From: JABRWC01 sp039961675 | GTDB lineage: Bacteria; Planctomycetota; Phycisphaerae; UBA1845; Fen-1342 | DNA length: 7,830 bases | Assembly (NCBI GenBank): GCA_039961675.1 | Contig: JABRWC010000021.1 | Span: 1 to 7,830 of the forward strand | Direction of reading: 5' to 3' | Shown here: positions 1-6,257 of the stretch, in pieces | Layout: every line of letters begins with the position of its first letter | Position numbering within the stretch: the first letter of the stretch is position 1 | The notes under the pieces: generated by a model | Seen by the model: the letters and a program-made list of their open reading frames with translations, nothing else | Databases searched by the model: none | Told to the model about the DNA's origin: nothing | Position numbers and translations under genes: made by a program

Positions 1-2175
1 CGGATACTTGCTGCGGTCCAGCGAGATGATGCCGGCGTCGGAGCAGGCCACGAGCTGCGGCAGGGCCGCGATCGAGAACGGCTGCGGACCCTGCGGCACG
101 TTGAAGCCGGTGACCTCGATGCGGTACGCGCCGGGGGCCGGGTTGTTGATCGTGAGCTGCTCCATGTTGTCGCGGTGGTTCGCCGCGTTCTGCACCGCGG
201 GGCTGCTCGGGCTGGCCGGGTTCAGCGTCCACGGGAAGTTGACGTTGTTGTTGGTGTCATAGACCACGAGATCGAGGTCGTTGACCAGCGTCGGGTTGAC
301 GACCGGCGTGCCGGGAGGATCGTCCCAGGCGAGCGTGACGCGAAGCTGCGTGTCGCCGGGGTTGACGATCACGATCAGGCCGACCGTGCCGCCCTGGTCC
401 ACTTCGCCCTCGAAGAAGTTTCCCGCCCGCAGGAGGTCGATCGCGGGCTGGATGCGGGCCGAACCCATGCCGGTCTTGTAGTCCGGGCCGACCGCCTCGA
501 TGTCCTGGCAGGTGTTCGCCAGGATCGCCTTCAGCGTCGAGCCGCGCAGGTCCGGCTCGCCCGGGAACTGCTGGCGGAAATCCTGGATGATCAGCGCGCT
601 CAGGCCGCACACCGTCGGCGAGGCCATCGACGTGCCGCAGAACACGGTGTAGCCGCCGCCGAAATTGCAGCTCGTCACGCCGTTGTCGCCGCCGCTCTGG
701 CAGCCGGGACCCGAAATGTCCGGCCGCATGCGGCCGTCGTCGCTGGGCCCCCAGCTCGTGAACGAGGTGACCGAGTCGTCGTTCGAGTTCATCGCGCCGA
801 CGGTGATGTGGTTCTTGGCGTTGGCCGGCGGGGCGCTCGTGTTGTACGAGGTCCCACAGCGCGCGCCGCCGCGCTCGTTGCCCGCGGCCCACACGATGCG
901 GAACGGCTCGCCGCTCAGACTGCCGCGCACGATCGAGTCGATGACCGTGTCGGTCACGCCGTAGTTGCCTTCCCAGTCGCACGGGAAGCCGTTGGACGCC
1001 GTGTTGGTTCCGATCGAGTTGTTGGCGACGTCGGCATTGAACGTGTTGATCGCCTGACCGTAGTCGGCCTCGATGTCACCGGGATCGGTGTACAGGAAGC
1101 CCTCGTGCAGGCCGCCTTCCTGCTCGTATCCGTACGACTCGATCGTCACCGCGGGCGCCATGCCCTTGAACGTGCCGCCGCTCGCCGCGCCGCTGCCGCC
1201 AACCGTGCCGGCCACGTGCGTCGCGTGCGAAATGCCGCCCGAGGAATCGCGGACGTGCAGCCGTCCGCCGAAGTCGGCGTGACCGGCGTCGCCGGTGCCT
1301 GCGTCATAGACGAGCACGACCACGCCCGCGCCGCTGAGGTTGTACGGCGCGGCCTGGACGATGTTCGCTCCGGTGCGCGCTCGGTTGCTGTCGTTCAGCG
1401 GAGTGAACTTCGGCAGCGGCGGCTCGATCCACATCACCGCGTCTTCCGCCGCCAGCCCGGAGATGGCGTCGTACGGCAGCTCGATCACCGCGCCGTTGAC
1501 CGTGCGCAGCAGCGAGCGGATGTTCGCCCCGTGCGAGCGCAGCAGCGCCACGCCTTCGCCGTCCAGGTCCACGTCCGGATGGAACAGCATGTAGAGGCCG
1601 ACGCGCGGGTTCTCGAGCTGTGCCGGGTCGAAGCCGTTGGCCCGCATTTCCTTCGGCAGGTCCACCACCATCCACTCATACACCGCACCGGCGATCAGGT
1701 CCGGGTGCAGCTTCCACGCCGTGTCGATCGGCTGCACGGCGTAAACCGGCGCGGCCTCGGTCGCGGCGATGGGGTCGAACTGCTCCAGCGCCAGCGAGGC
1801 GAAGAAGGCGTGGTTGCTCAGGTAGTTCATCAGCTTCACGCCGGCCGCTTCGAGCGCTGTCCGCTGGGCCGGTGTGATCGGCTGTGTGAACTGCATGATG
1901 AAGCGCCGCTGCGGCGATGCCGCGATCACCTGGAGCATCTGCGCCGCTTCGTCGATCGTCTGCGACGCCGTGACAACGTCCCCACTCTTGAATCGCAGCA
2001 GGCCGGGCTCCAGGACGGCCGCCGCAGCGACGGGGACGTTCGTCGCTTCAGCGCGCAGACCCCTGGGGAGCGGACCGGCGTTGTCAGACACGCGCGCCTG
2101 CCAGGGCGCGGCAATGCCGACGGCAACCGCCAGCGCCAGGCCGCACAGGCCTAGCGGACGATAGAAACGGTGCAT
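1..2175 (-). CDS. Secreted subtilisin-family serine protease (S8, Kp43-like), 3' end outside window
   Basis: Frame is open from ATG at 2175 to the left edge: 725 codons, no stop, so the C-terminus is missing. GGAGG lies just upstream of the ATG. Residues 1-27 form a Sec signal peptide. Residues about 91-155 and 191-262 look like two successive propeptide-like domains. The catalytic domain spans about 270-590: Asp291 (VLVYDAG), His317 (SHATHVAG), oxyanion Asn433 (AAGNERG) and Ser516 (GTSMASP). The usual HGTHVAG Gly is Ala here. The part from about 592 to 710, with LVNDLDLVVYD and a GAYRIEV...FNVPQGPQPFSIA segment, matches the beta-sandwich that follows the catalytic domain in Kp43-type alkaline proteases. 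Seven cysteines in the catalytic domain (399, 440, 492, 503, 513, 523, 556) suggest disulfides and export. Expected role is extracellular or periplasmic protein degradation. Family is confident; substrate is unknown. Confidence 0.95.
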   Translation of the reverse strand, partial: MHRFYRPLGLCGLALAVAVGIAAPWQARVSDNAGPLPRGLRAEATNVPVAAAAVLEPGLLRFKSGDVVTASQTIDEAAQMLQVIAASPQRRFIMQFTQPITPAQRTALEAAGVKLMNYLSNHAFFASLALEQFDPIAATEAAPVYAVQPIDTAWKLHPDLIAGAVYEWMVVDLPKEMRANGFDPAQLENPRVGLYMLFHPDVDLDGEGVALLRSHGANIRSLLRTVNGAVIELPYDAISGLAAEDAVMWIEPPLPKFTPLNDSNRARTGANIVQAAPYNLSGAGVVVLVYDAGTGDAGHADFGGRLHVRDSSGGISHATHVAGTVGGSGAASGGTFKGMAPAVTIESYGYEQEGGLHEGFLYTDPGDIEADYGQAINTFNADVANNSIGTNTASNGFPCDWEGNYGVTDTVIDSIVRGSLSGEPFRIVWAAGNERGGARCGTSYNTSAPPANAKNHITVGAMNSNDDSVTSFTSWGPSDDGRMRPDISGPGCQSGGDNGVTSCNFGGGYTVFCGTSMASPTVCGLSALIIQDFRQQFPGEPDLRGSTLKAILANTCQDIEAVGPDYKTGMGSARIQPAIDLLRAGNFFEGEVDQGGTVGLIVIVNPGDTQLRVTLAWDDPPGTPVVNPTLVNDLDLVVYDTNNNVNFPWTLNPASPSSPAVQNAANHRDNMEQLTINNPAPGAYRIEVTGFNVPQGPQPFSIAALPQLVACSDAGIISLDRSKYP

Positions 2176-2553
2176 TCTCTGTCCTCCTTCAATGCGCAAC
2201 GAAGTGGCTGGAACAACGTGAAACCCCTCACGACTCGGCGGTGGTCGATGCGCGGCCCGTCCCGCCGAGCGAGACTCTGACCCCCGATGGGCGGAGTCGC
2301 CAGGTATGCATCCCATTGTACCCACAAGTCATGAAATCACAGACGCGCAAACGAAATACAAAAAAACGGGATCGATCTGCGGTGAAGTGAGCGCTGGCGG
2401 CCGACGAATGGAGCGCAACAGAATTGGCCGATAACTAGCCGCGTCCGTGCATGTCGGGCGGGGCGCGGTATCTCGACTGACCGTCACAGTGATCGCGGTC
2501 GAGCTTGCGGCCCGCGAGCGCCGCGCGTAGCGTCTCGCAGGCTGGAGACGAAC
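2176..2553. other. Divergent intergenic region between the protease and the PNPOx-like gene
   Basis: No credible gene is present. It must hold promoters for both flanking genes. Reading toward the protease (minus), 2315-2320 gives TACAAT, a possible -10 box, but no good -35 lies 16-18 nt upstream, so the promoter is tentative. The stretch at about 2328-2376, with a run of seven A, is much more AT-rich than its surroundings. At 2479-2500 GACCG and CGGTC arms flank the dyad TCACAGTGA, which could be an operator for the plus-strand gene. At 2231-2247 CGAC and GTCG arms enclose a core resembling the hairpin repeats of the convergent spacers. No terminator or RNA gene was recognised. Confidence 0.5.
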
Positions 2554-3237
2554 ATGGCGAAACCGACGGACCCTCCGTCCGAACGAGCGACGGTACGCCG
2601 ACTGCCCGCGCGCGGGGCGTACGATCGCGCCACGATCGACGCGATCCTCGACGAGGCGCTGTACTGCCACATCGGGTTCGTGGACGACGGCCATCCGTAC
2701 GTCATTCCGACCATCCACGCCCGCGTGGGCGATCGGCTCGTGATTCACGGCTCGCGCCAAAGCCGGATGCTGCTGTGCCTCGCGAACGGCGCCCCGGCGT
2801 GCGTTGCCGTTACGATCCTGGACGGGCTGGTGCTGGCCCGCTCCACGTTTCACCACTCAATGAACTACCGCTCGGTCGTCGTCCTGGCCCGCGGTCGCGA
2901 GCTGACCGACGCCGAGGAAAAACAGTCCGCCCTGGCCGCACTGGTCGAGCGCGTGATCCCCGGCCGTTCCGCCGACGCCCGGCCCGCGAACGCGCGAGAA
3001 TTGGCCGCGACCGCGGTGTTGGCATTTCCGCTGGATGAGTGCTCGGCGAAAATCCGCACCGGCCCGCCGAAGGACGACCCCGACGACCTGGAGCTGCCGA
3101 TCTGGGCGGGCGTGCTGCCGCTGTCCTTGATGCCGGGCGTGCCCGAGCCGGACCCGCACGTCAGGCCGGGAGTTCCGATCCCGGATTACGTATTGCGGTC
3201 TTGCAGGACTGCGCGGCACAATCCTCCGCCGGAGTGA
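2554..3237 (+). CDS. PNPOx-like flavin-nucleotide-binding protein (Pyridox_ox_2 / NimA-like family)
   Basis: A 227-residue cytoplasmic protein, normal length for the family of split-barrel FMN-binding proteins related to pyridoxamine 5'-phosphate oxidase. Recognisable segments in order: the N-terminal RRLPARGAYD (15-24), the first barrel strands YCHIGFVDDGHPYVIPT (37-53), HGSRQSRML (65-73), the signature FHHSMNYRSV around 99-108, and SAKIRTGPP...WAGVLPL near 164-190. No signal peptide is seen. Members bind FMN or a related cofactor; some are annotated as nitroimidazole reductases, but most have no proven substrate, and none can be assigned here. The ATG has GGAG at 2544-2547, six bases upstream. 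The DinB-like gene follows after 83 nt on the same strand, so co-transcription is likely. Confidence 0.92.
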   Translation: MAKPTDPPSERATVRRLPARGAYDRATIDAILDEALYCHIGFVDDGHPYVIPTIHARVGDRLVIHGSRQSRMLLCLANGAPACVAVTILDGLVLARSTFHHSMNYRSVVVLARGRELTDAEEKQSALAALVERVIPGRSADARPANARELAATAVLAFPLDECSAKIRTGPPKDDPDDLELPIWAGVLPLSLMPGVPEPDPHVRPGVPIPDYVLRSCRTARHNPPPE

Positions 3238-3320
3238 CGGCTGGCGTTCGAAACGGACTCGCCGGCGCCCAGTCGGATGCGAGCGCTGTCTGCTGCTGCG
3301 TCAAGGAAAGGTCGATCGCC

Positions 3321-3764
3321 GTGACGGATCGCGAGTTACTCGGCACGTGGTGGAACGCCGCCTGGAATGAGGGCCTGTGGGCGGCCGCGTGGAGCCGATC
3401 GGTGGAAGACCTCACGGCCGCGCAGGCCGTGTGGACGCCGCAATCCGGCCGGCATTCGATCTGGCAGATCGTGCTGCACATGATCTTCTGGCGCGAGGAA
3501 TGCTTGCGGCGGCTGGCGACGGGCCGCAAGCCGACCGACGAGGAGCTTGCGGCAAACAACTTCCCGCAGATCACGGACGCGTCGGAGATGGCGTGGAGCG
3601 CCGCACGGCGCCGGTTCGCGGACTCGCAACAGCGTGTGGCCGCGGTGCTTGCGGACGGGTCGGCGTCGTTGGAGCGCGTCCGGTACCTGCTGCCGCATGA
3701 CTGCTACCACTTCGGACAGATCAACTATCTCCGCGCGATGCAGGGCCTGAAGCCGATCGAGTGA
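3321..3764 (+). CDS. DinB-family four-helix-bundle protein, putative metal-dependent
   Basis: A 147-residue protein read from GTG at 3321. The frame is open further upstream to 3039, but that extension overlaps the end of the preceding gene and its residues look non-native. The GTG has AAGGAAAGG at 3303-3311 as ribosome binding site. The DinB/YfiT-like fold is suggested by the helix pattern and by the likely metal ligands His53 (in IWQIVLHMIFWREE) and the C-terminal pair His126 and His130 in the HDCYHFGQINYLRAMQGLKPIE type ending, which is characteristic of the family. Relatives include thiol-dependent transferases (bacillithiol, mycothiol) and many uncharacterised stress proteins; the actual reaction is unknown. 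No signal peptide is present. It probably forms a transcription unit with the PNPOx-like gene. Confidence 0.85.
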   Translation: MTDRELLGTWWNAAWNEGLWAAAWSRSVEDLTAAQAVWTPQSGRHSIWQIVLHMIFWREECLRRLATGRKPTDEELAANNFPQITDASEMAWSAARRRFADSQQRVAAVLADGSASLERVRYLLPHDCYHFGQINYLRAMQGLKPIE

Positions 3765-3774
3765 GGCATGGACA

Positions 3775-3790
3775 CGCGTCGCCGCACGCG
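3775..3790 (+). terminator. Weak hairpin just after the DinB-like gene
   Basis: Arms CGCGT (3775-3779) and ACGCG (3786-3790) pair perfectly around a 6-nt loop, starting 10 nt after the stop codon. There is no T-tract, so this is not a classical intrinsic terminator. It could mark the RNA 3' end or be another member of the adjacent hairpin array, which has the same 5-6-5 geometry. Confidence 0.2.
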
Positions 3791-3797
3791 AAGTCGT

Positions 3798-3980
3798 CGG
3801 ACGCGGAGGTCCAACGCTACCTCATGCGTCGGCCACGAAAGGACGACGCTGCCGGCTTGGGGAATGCGGTCTCCGAACCCGTCGTCCCCGTCGGACTCGG
3901 AGGCCTGACACTACAGGACTCTCATCGAACTCGGAGGTTCGACGCTACTGGACTCGTCAACCGTGGCAGACCGACGCGAC
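3798..3980. repeat. Degenerate ~32-bp hairpin repeat array in the convergent spacer
   Basis: Units start at 3798, 3830, 3892, 3926 and, more weakly, 3958. The steps are 32, 62 (about two units), 34 and 32 bp. Each clear unit has a 5-nt left arm near CGGAC, a 6-nt loop near TCGGAG, a right arm near GTTCG, then a tail near ACGCTAC and a GGACTC-like segment. The 3892 and 3926 copies match at 23 of 29 aligned bases. Arms pair in the 3926 unit (CGAAC with GTTCG) and in the 3798 unit (GGAC with GTCC). The 3892 unit has one mismatch and a wobble. The 3830 and 3958 units keep the layout but pair poorly. The spacer lies between the 3' ends of two convergent genes. Function unknown; no CRISPR-like spacers. 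Confidence 0.55.
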
Positions 3981-3991
3981 GAAACTGGCTA

Positions 3992-4007
3992 GCGGCGGGC
4001 GAGCCGC
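3992..4007 (-). terminator. Weak hairpin just downstream of the sugar dehydrogenase gene
   Basis: GCGGC (3992-3996) and GCCGC (4003-4007) form a 5-bp stem with a 6-nt loop, 14 nt beyond the minus-strand stop codon. Only a short TTT follows a few bases later on the minus strand, so termination here is a guess. Confidence 0.22.
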
Positions 4008-4021
4008 GGCAGCGACCCAGA

Positions 4022-5377
4022 CTACTCCGCTGGTGCGACGCGGAACACGACGCCGGTAGTCTCGATCGGCCCGAAATTCTCCGACGTGAGCACGTACAGC
4101 TCGCCGTCGGCGTCCTGCCCGAAGCTCAGGATGAACCGGCCGAGCCGTCCGTCGCTGGCGCCCGAGACCTTCAGTTCGCGGAGCGTCCAGTCGCCGCCGG
4201 CGTTCTCGCTGGCGGCGAAGAGCGTCCCGTCCGGGGCGGCGAAATTCGTGCTCCAGTCGCCGAACACGTACTCGCCGATCAGGCAGGGAATGTCGCGCCC
4301 GCGATACACGAACCCGCCCGTTACGGAGATGCCGAACGGCTGCTGGTCGGCCGAGTGCGGGTAGGACAGGATCGGCGAGATCAGCTCTGCCCCGTCGGCG
4401 GCGGTGGTGGCGCACGAAGCGGGCGGCGTGCCGGGGTTGTTCACGTCGAAGCAGTTGTCGCCTTCGCGGATGCGCCAGCCGTAATTCCCGCCGGCGGTCA
4501 CGATGTCCACCTCTTCGAACAGGTCCTGCCCGACGTCGGCGACGAACAAGCGCCCCTGCGAATCAAACGAGAAGCGCCAGGGGTTTCGCAGGCCGAGGGC
4601 GTAGATTTCGGGCCGCGCGTCGGAGTCGTCGACGAACGGGTTGTCGGCGGGAATGTCGTACGGGTCGCCATCCACGTCGATGCGCAGGATCTTGCCCAGC
4701 AGCGTGGACTTGTCCTGCCCGTTGCCGATGCCGGCGGTATGCCCGTCACCGTCGTCGTTGGCGTTGCCGCCGTCGCCGACGCCGATGTAGAGCATGCCGT
4801 CGGGCCCGAAGGCGAGCTGGCCGCCGTTGTGATTGAACTGCGGCTTGAGGATTTCGAGCAGCACGCGTTCGCTGTCGAGGTCGGCGCGGTTGGCGTCGTC
4901 CGCCGAGACGCGCATCTCGGCCACGCGGTTGCGGCAGTTGAAGTTCTCGGGGTCGCCGGCGGCGAGCGGTATGCTGTAGAAAACGTAGAACAGCCCATTG
5001 CGGTTGAAGTTGGGGTGGAACGCCAGCCCGAGCAGGCCGCGCTCGTCGAACACCACGCCGTCGCCGAAGTCGATGCCGATTTCGGGCATGCGGTCCGACA
5101 CGTCCAGGAACGGCTCACTGAGCTTCGTGCCGTCGGAGTCGATGATCCAGATCTGACCGACCTGGTCGAGTATGAAGAGCCGGCCGGTTCCGTCGTTCGG
5201 CGCGGCCATCGCCACCGGCGCGACAAAGCCGTCCGCAACGCGTTCGAGCGCGACCTCGCTCACCGGCGCGTCCGAAGTGCAGACCGGCGCCGGCGTGAGC
5301 GGGCAGCCGAGCACGACCACCAGGCTTGCGGACAACGCCACGGCGAGTACTCGGATGAAACGCACTGGGTTTCTCAC
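4022..5377 (-). CDS. PQQ-dependent aldose sugar dehydrogenase, lipoprotein (GSDH family)
   Basis: A 451-residue protein expected to oxidise sugars in the periplasm with pyrroloquinoline quinone, passing electrons to a membrane or cytochrome acceptor. The six-bladed GSDH propeller is recognised by GLLGLAFHPNF (near 114-124), FNHNGGQLAFGPDG (catalytic-type His183), LGLRNPWRFSFD (Arg264 and Asn265, the paired active-site residues in characterised members), GGNYGW (near 296-301) and GGFVYRG (near 354-360). A signal peptide ends in the lipobox VLGC, so Cys25 is the predicted lipid anchor, followed by Pro. GTG at 5377 was chosen as start because GAGGAG lies six bases upstream and it gives a normal lipoprotein leader; an in-frame ATG at 5419 would add 14 charged residues before the leader. 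A promoter candidate lies at 5535-5564. The sugar substrate cannot be told from sequence. Confidence 0.93.
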   Translation of the reverse strand: MRNPVRFIRVLAVALSASLVVVLGCPLTPAPVCTSDAPVSEVALERVADGFVAPVAMAAPNDGTGRLFILDQVGQIWIIDSDGTKLSEPFLDVSDRMPEIGIDFGDGVVFDERGLLGLAFHPNFNRNGLFYVFYSIPLAAGDPENFNCRNRVAEMRVSADDANRADLDSERVLLEILKPQFNHNGGQLAFGPDGMLYIGVGDGGNANDDGDGHTAGIGNGQDKSTLLGKILRIDVDGDPYDIPADNPFVDDSDARPEIYALGLRNPWRFSFDSQGRLFVADVGQDLFEEVDIVTAGGNYGWRIREGDNCFDVNNPGTPPASCATTAADGAELISPILSYPHSADQQPFGISVTGGFVYRGRDIPCLIGEYVFGDWSTNFAAPDGTLFAASENAGGDWTLRELKVSGASDGRLGRFILSFGQDADGELYVLTSENFGPIETTGVVFRVAPAE

Positions 5378-5463
5378 AGGTGACTCCTCATTGCTCCGTT
5401 CGCGACTTCCGCGAAGCATGCGTGCTCGCAGCGCCGGGATGCCCGGCGGGAACGAGGGCCCGC

Positions 5464-5483
5464 CGCGCCGACTCGGCGGCGCG
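5464..5483 (-). other. GC-rich hairpin in the predicted dehydrogenase 5' leader
   Basis: CGCGCCG (5464-5470) and CGGCGCG (5477-5483) form a perfect 7-bp stem with a 6-nt loop. It sits between the promoter candidate and the GTG start at 5377, so it would be in the untranslated leader. No T-tract follows and no known riboswitch was recognised. It could affect RNA stability or be incidental in such GC-rich DNA. Confidence 0.25.
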
Positions 5484-5534
5484 AGGCCAGGTCAGAACTC
5501 AGCCGAAATGCCCGAACGCACCCTTCAAGCCCGA

Positions 5535-5564
5535 ATTCTATCGAAGCAATCGCGGCCCGGTCAA
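5535..5564 (-). promoter_or_regulatory. Sigma70-like promoter for the sugar dehydrogenase gene
   Basis: Read on the minus strand, TTGACC (5559-5564, five of six matches to the -35 consensus) is followed after 18 bases by TAGAAT (5535-5540, five of six matches to the -10 consensus). Transcription would begin near 5528, giving a leader of about 150 nt before the GTG start. No comparably good promoter was found for the plus-strand cytochrome-like gene; TACACT at 5661-5666 is the only weak -10 candidate there. The remainder of the 5378-5726 spacer contains no gene I can support. Confidence 0.45.
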
Positions 5565-5726
5565 CGCATATCGCCGGCCGCATGGTGGTCGCCGCTGTGC
5601 CGCCCGTCACAGCGCTCGCGATGACGTGCGAAGCGCGCCGCCTCGGCCGCGCGATCGCGGTACACTATTGAAGGTGTTCGGTCTTCCGTCGCGCGTCGCG
5701 ACACAACATCGCAACAGGACTGCACG

Positions 5727-6224
5727 ATGCAGGCACATGCACTCTCCGGGCCTGGTAACCCGATTCCGTCCGCCAGCCGATTCGCCGCGGCCGTGCTTCT
5801 GGCCGCAGCGATGTTCCTGACCGGCTGCCCGACCGACGGCACGGACGGCGCCGACGGCGACGGCGGCTCGACGACCTGTGAACAGGGCACGACGGGCGGG
5901 ACGGCGACCGTCAGTTTCGCCGCGGACGTGCAGCCGATTCTTTCGTCCGCCGGCTGTCTGACCGCCGGCTGCCATGGCGGGACGATCAACTCGAGCGGGT
6001 ACCGGCTGGCGACGTACGAGTCGATGTTCGCGCCGGGAGACGAAGCGCAGGAGCTGGGGTTGTGTCCCATTGTGCCGGGCGACCCGGACGGCAGCTATCT
6101 GATCGAGAAGCTCAGACCGAGTCCACAGCGCGGCGCACGGATGCCGTTGCTCCGGACGCCGCTGGGCGAAGAGCAGCTCGAGACCATTGCGACCTGGATT
6201 CGCGAAGGCGCGCAGAACAACTGA
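5727..6224 (+). CDS. Small lipoprotein with a CX4CH haem-binding motif (cytochrome c-like)
   Basis: A 165-residue protein. The leader ends in a lipobox, FLTGC, making Cys34 the lipid anchor; it is followed by Pro and by an acidic, Gly-rich linker (35-48). The domain begins with TVSFAADVQPILSSAGC (61-77) and carries Cys77-x4-Cys82-His83, followed by GG. This resembles the planctomycete-type cytochrome families, in which a VQPIL segment precedes the Cys-His haem motif. Met139 in the ARMPL segment is a plausible sixth haem ligand. The end, EEQLETIATWIREGAQNN, is the usual terminal helix of these proteins. Cys51 and Cys113 could form a disulfide. AGGA at 5716-5719 serves as ribosome binding site. 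The NHL propeller gene follows after 33 nt. It may accept electrons from the divergent dehydrogenase; haem attachment is inferred, since the four-residue spacing is not the classical CXXCH. Confidence 0.85.
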   Translation: MQAHALSGPGNPIPSASRFAAAVLLAAAMFLTGCPTDGTDGADGDGGSTTCEQGTTGGTATVSFAADVQPILSSAGCLTAGCHGGTINSSGYRLATYESMFAPGDEAQELGLCPIVPGDPDGSYLIEKLRPSPQRGARMPLLRTPLGEEQLETIATWIREGAQNN

Positions 6225-6257
6225 CGGGCGAGCTCAGTTCGCGTTGGAGTCGCACAC

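Noticed and set aside
175..2154. 659-residue plus-strand open frame
   Set aside because: It is antisense to the subtilase, rich in Arg, Ala and Val with no domain; long antisense frames are expected in GC-rich genes. The minus-strand frame shows all catalytic motifs.
3039..3320. N-terminal extension of the DinB-like gene
   Set aside because: It overlaps the conserved end of the PNPOx-like gene, and a GTG with a good ribosome binding site at 3321 starts exactly at the DinB domain.
3798..3980. CRISPR array
   Set aside because: Repeats are imperfect, the unit of about 32 bp leaves no room for unique spacers, and no cas gene is nearby.
3761..5383. 540-residue plus-strand open frame
   Set aside because: It is antisense to the PQQ sugar dehydrogenase, low-complexity in Val, Ala, Glu and Asp, and has no recognisable domain.
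5561..6070. 169-residue minus-strand open frame over the cytochrome-like gene
   Set aside because: The plus strand encodes a leader, lipobox and haem motif in order; the minus frame shows no domain and no supported start.
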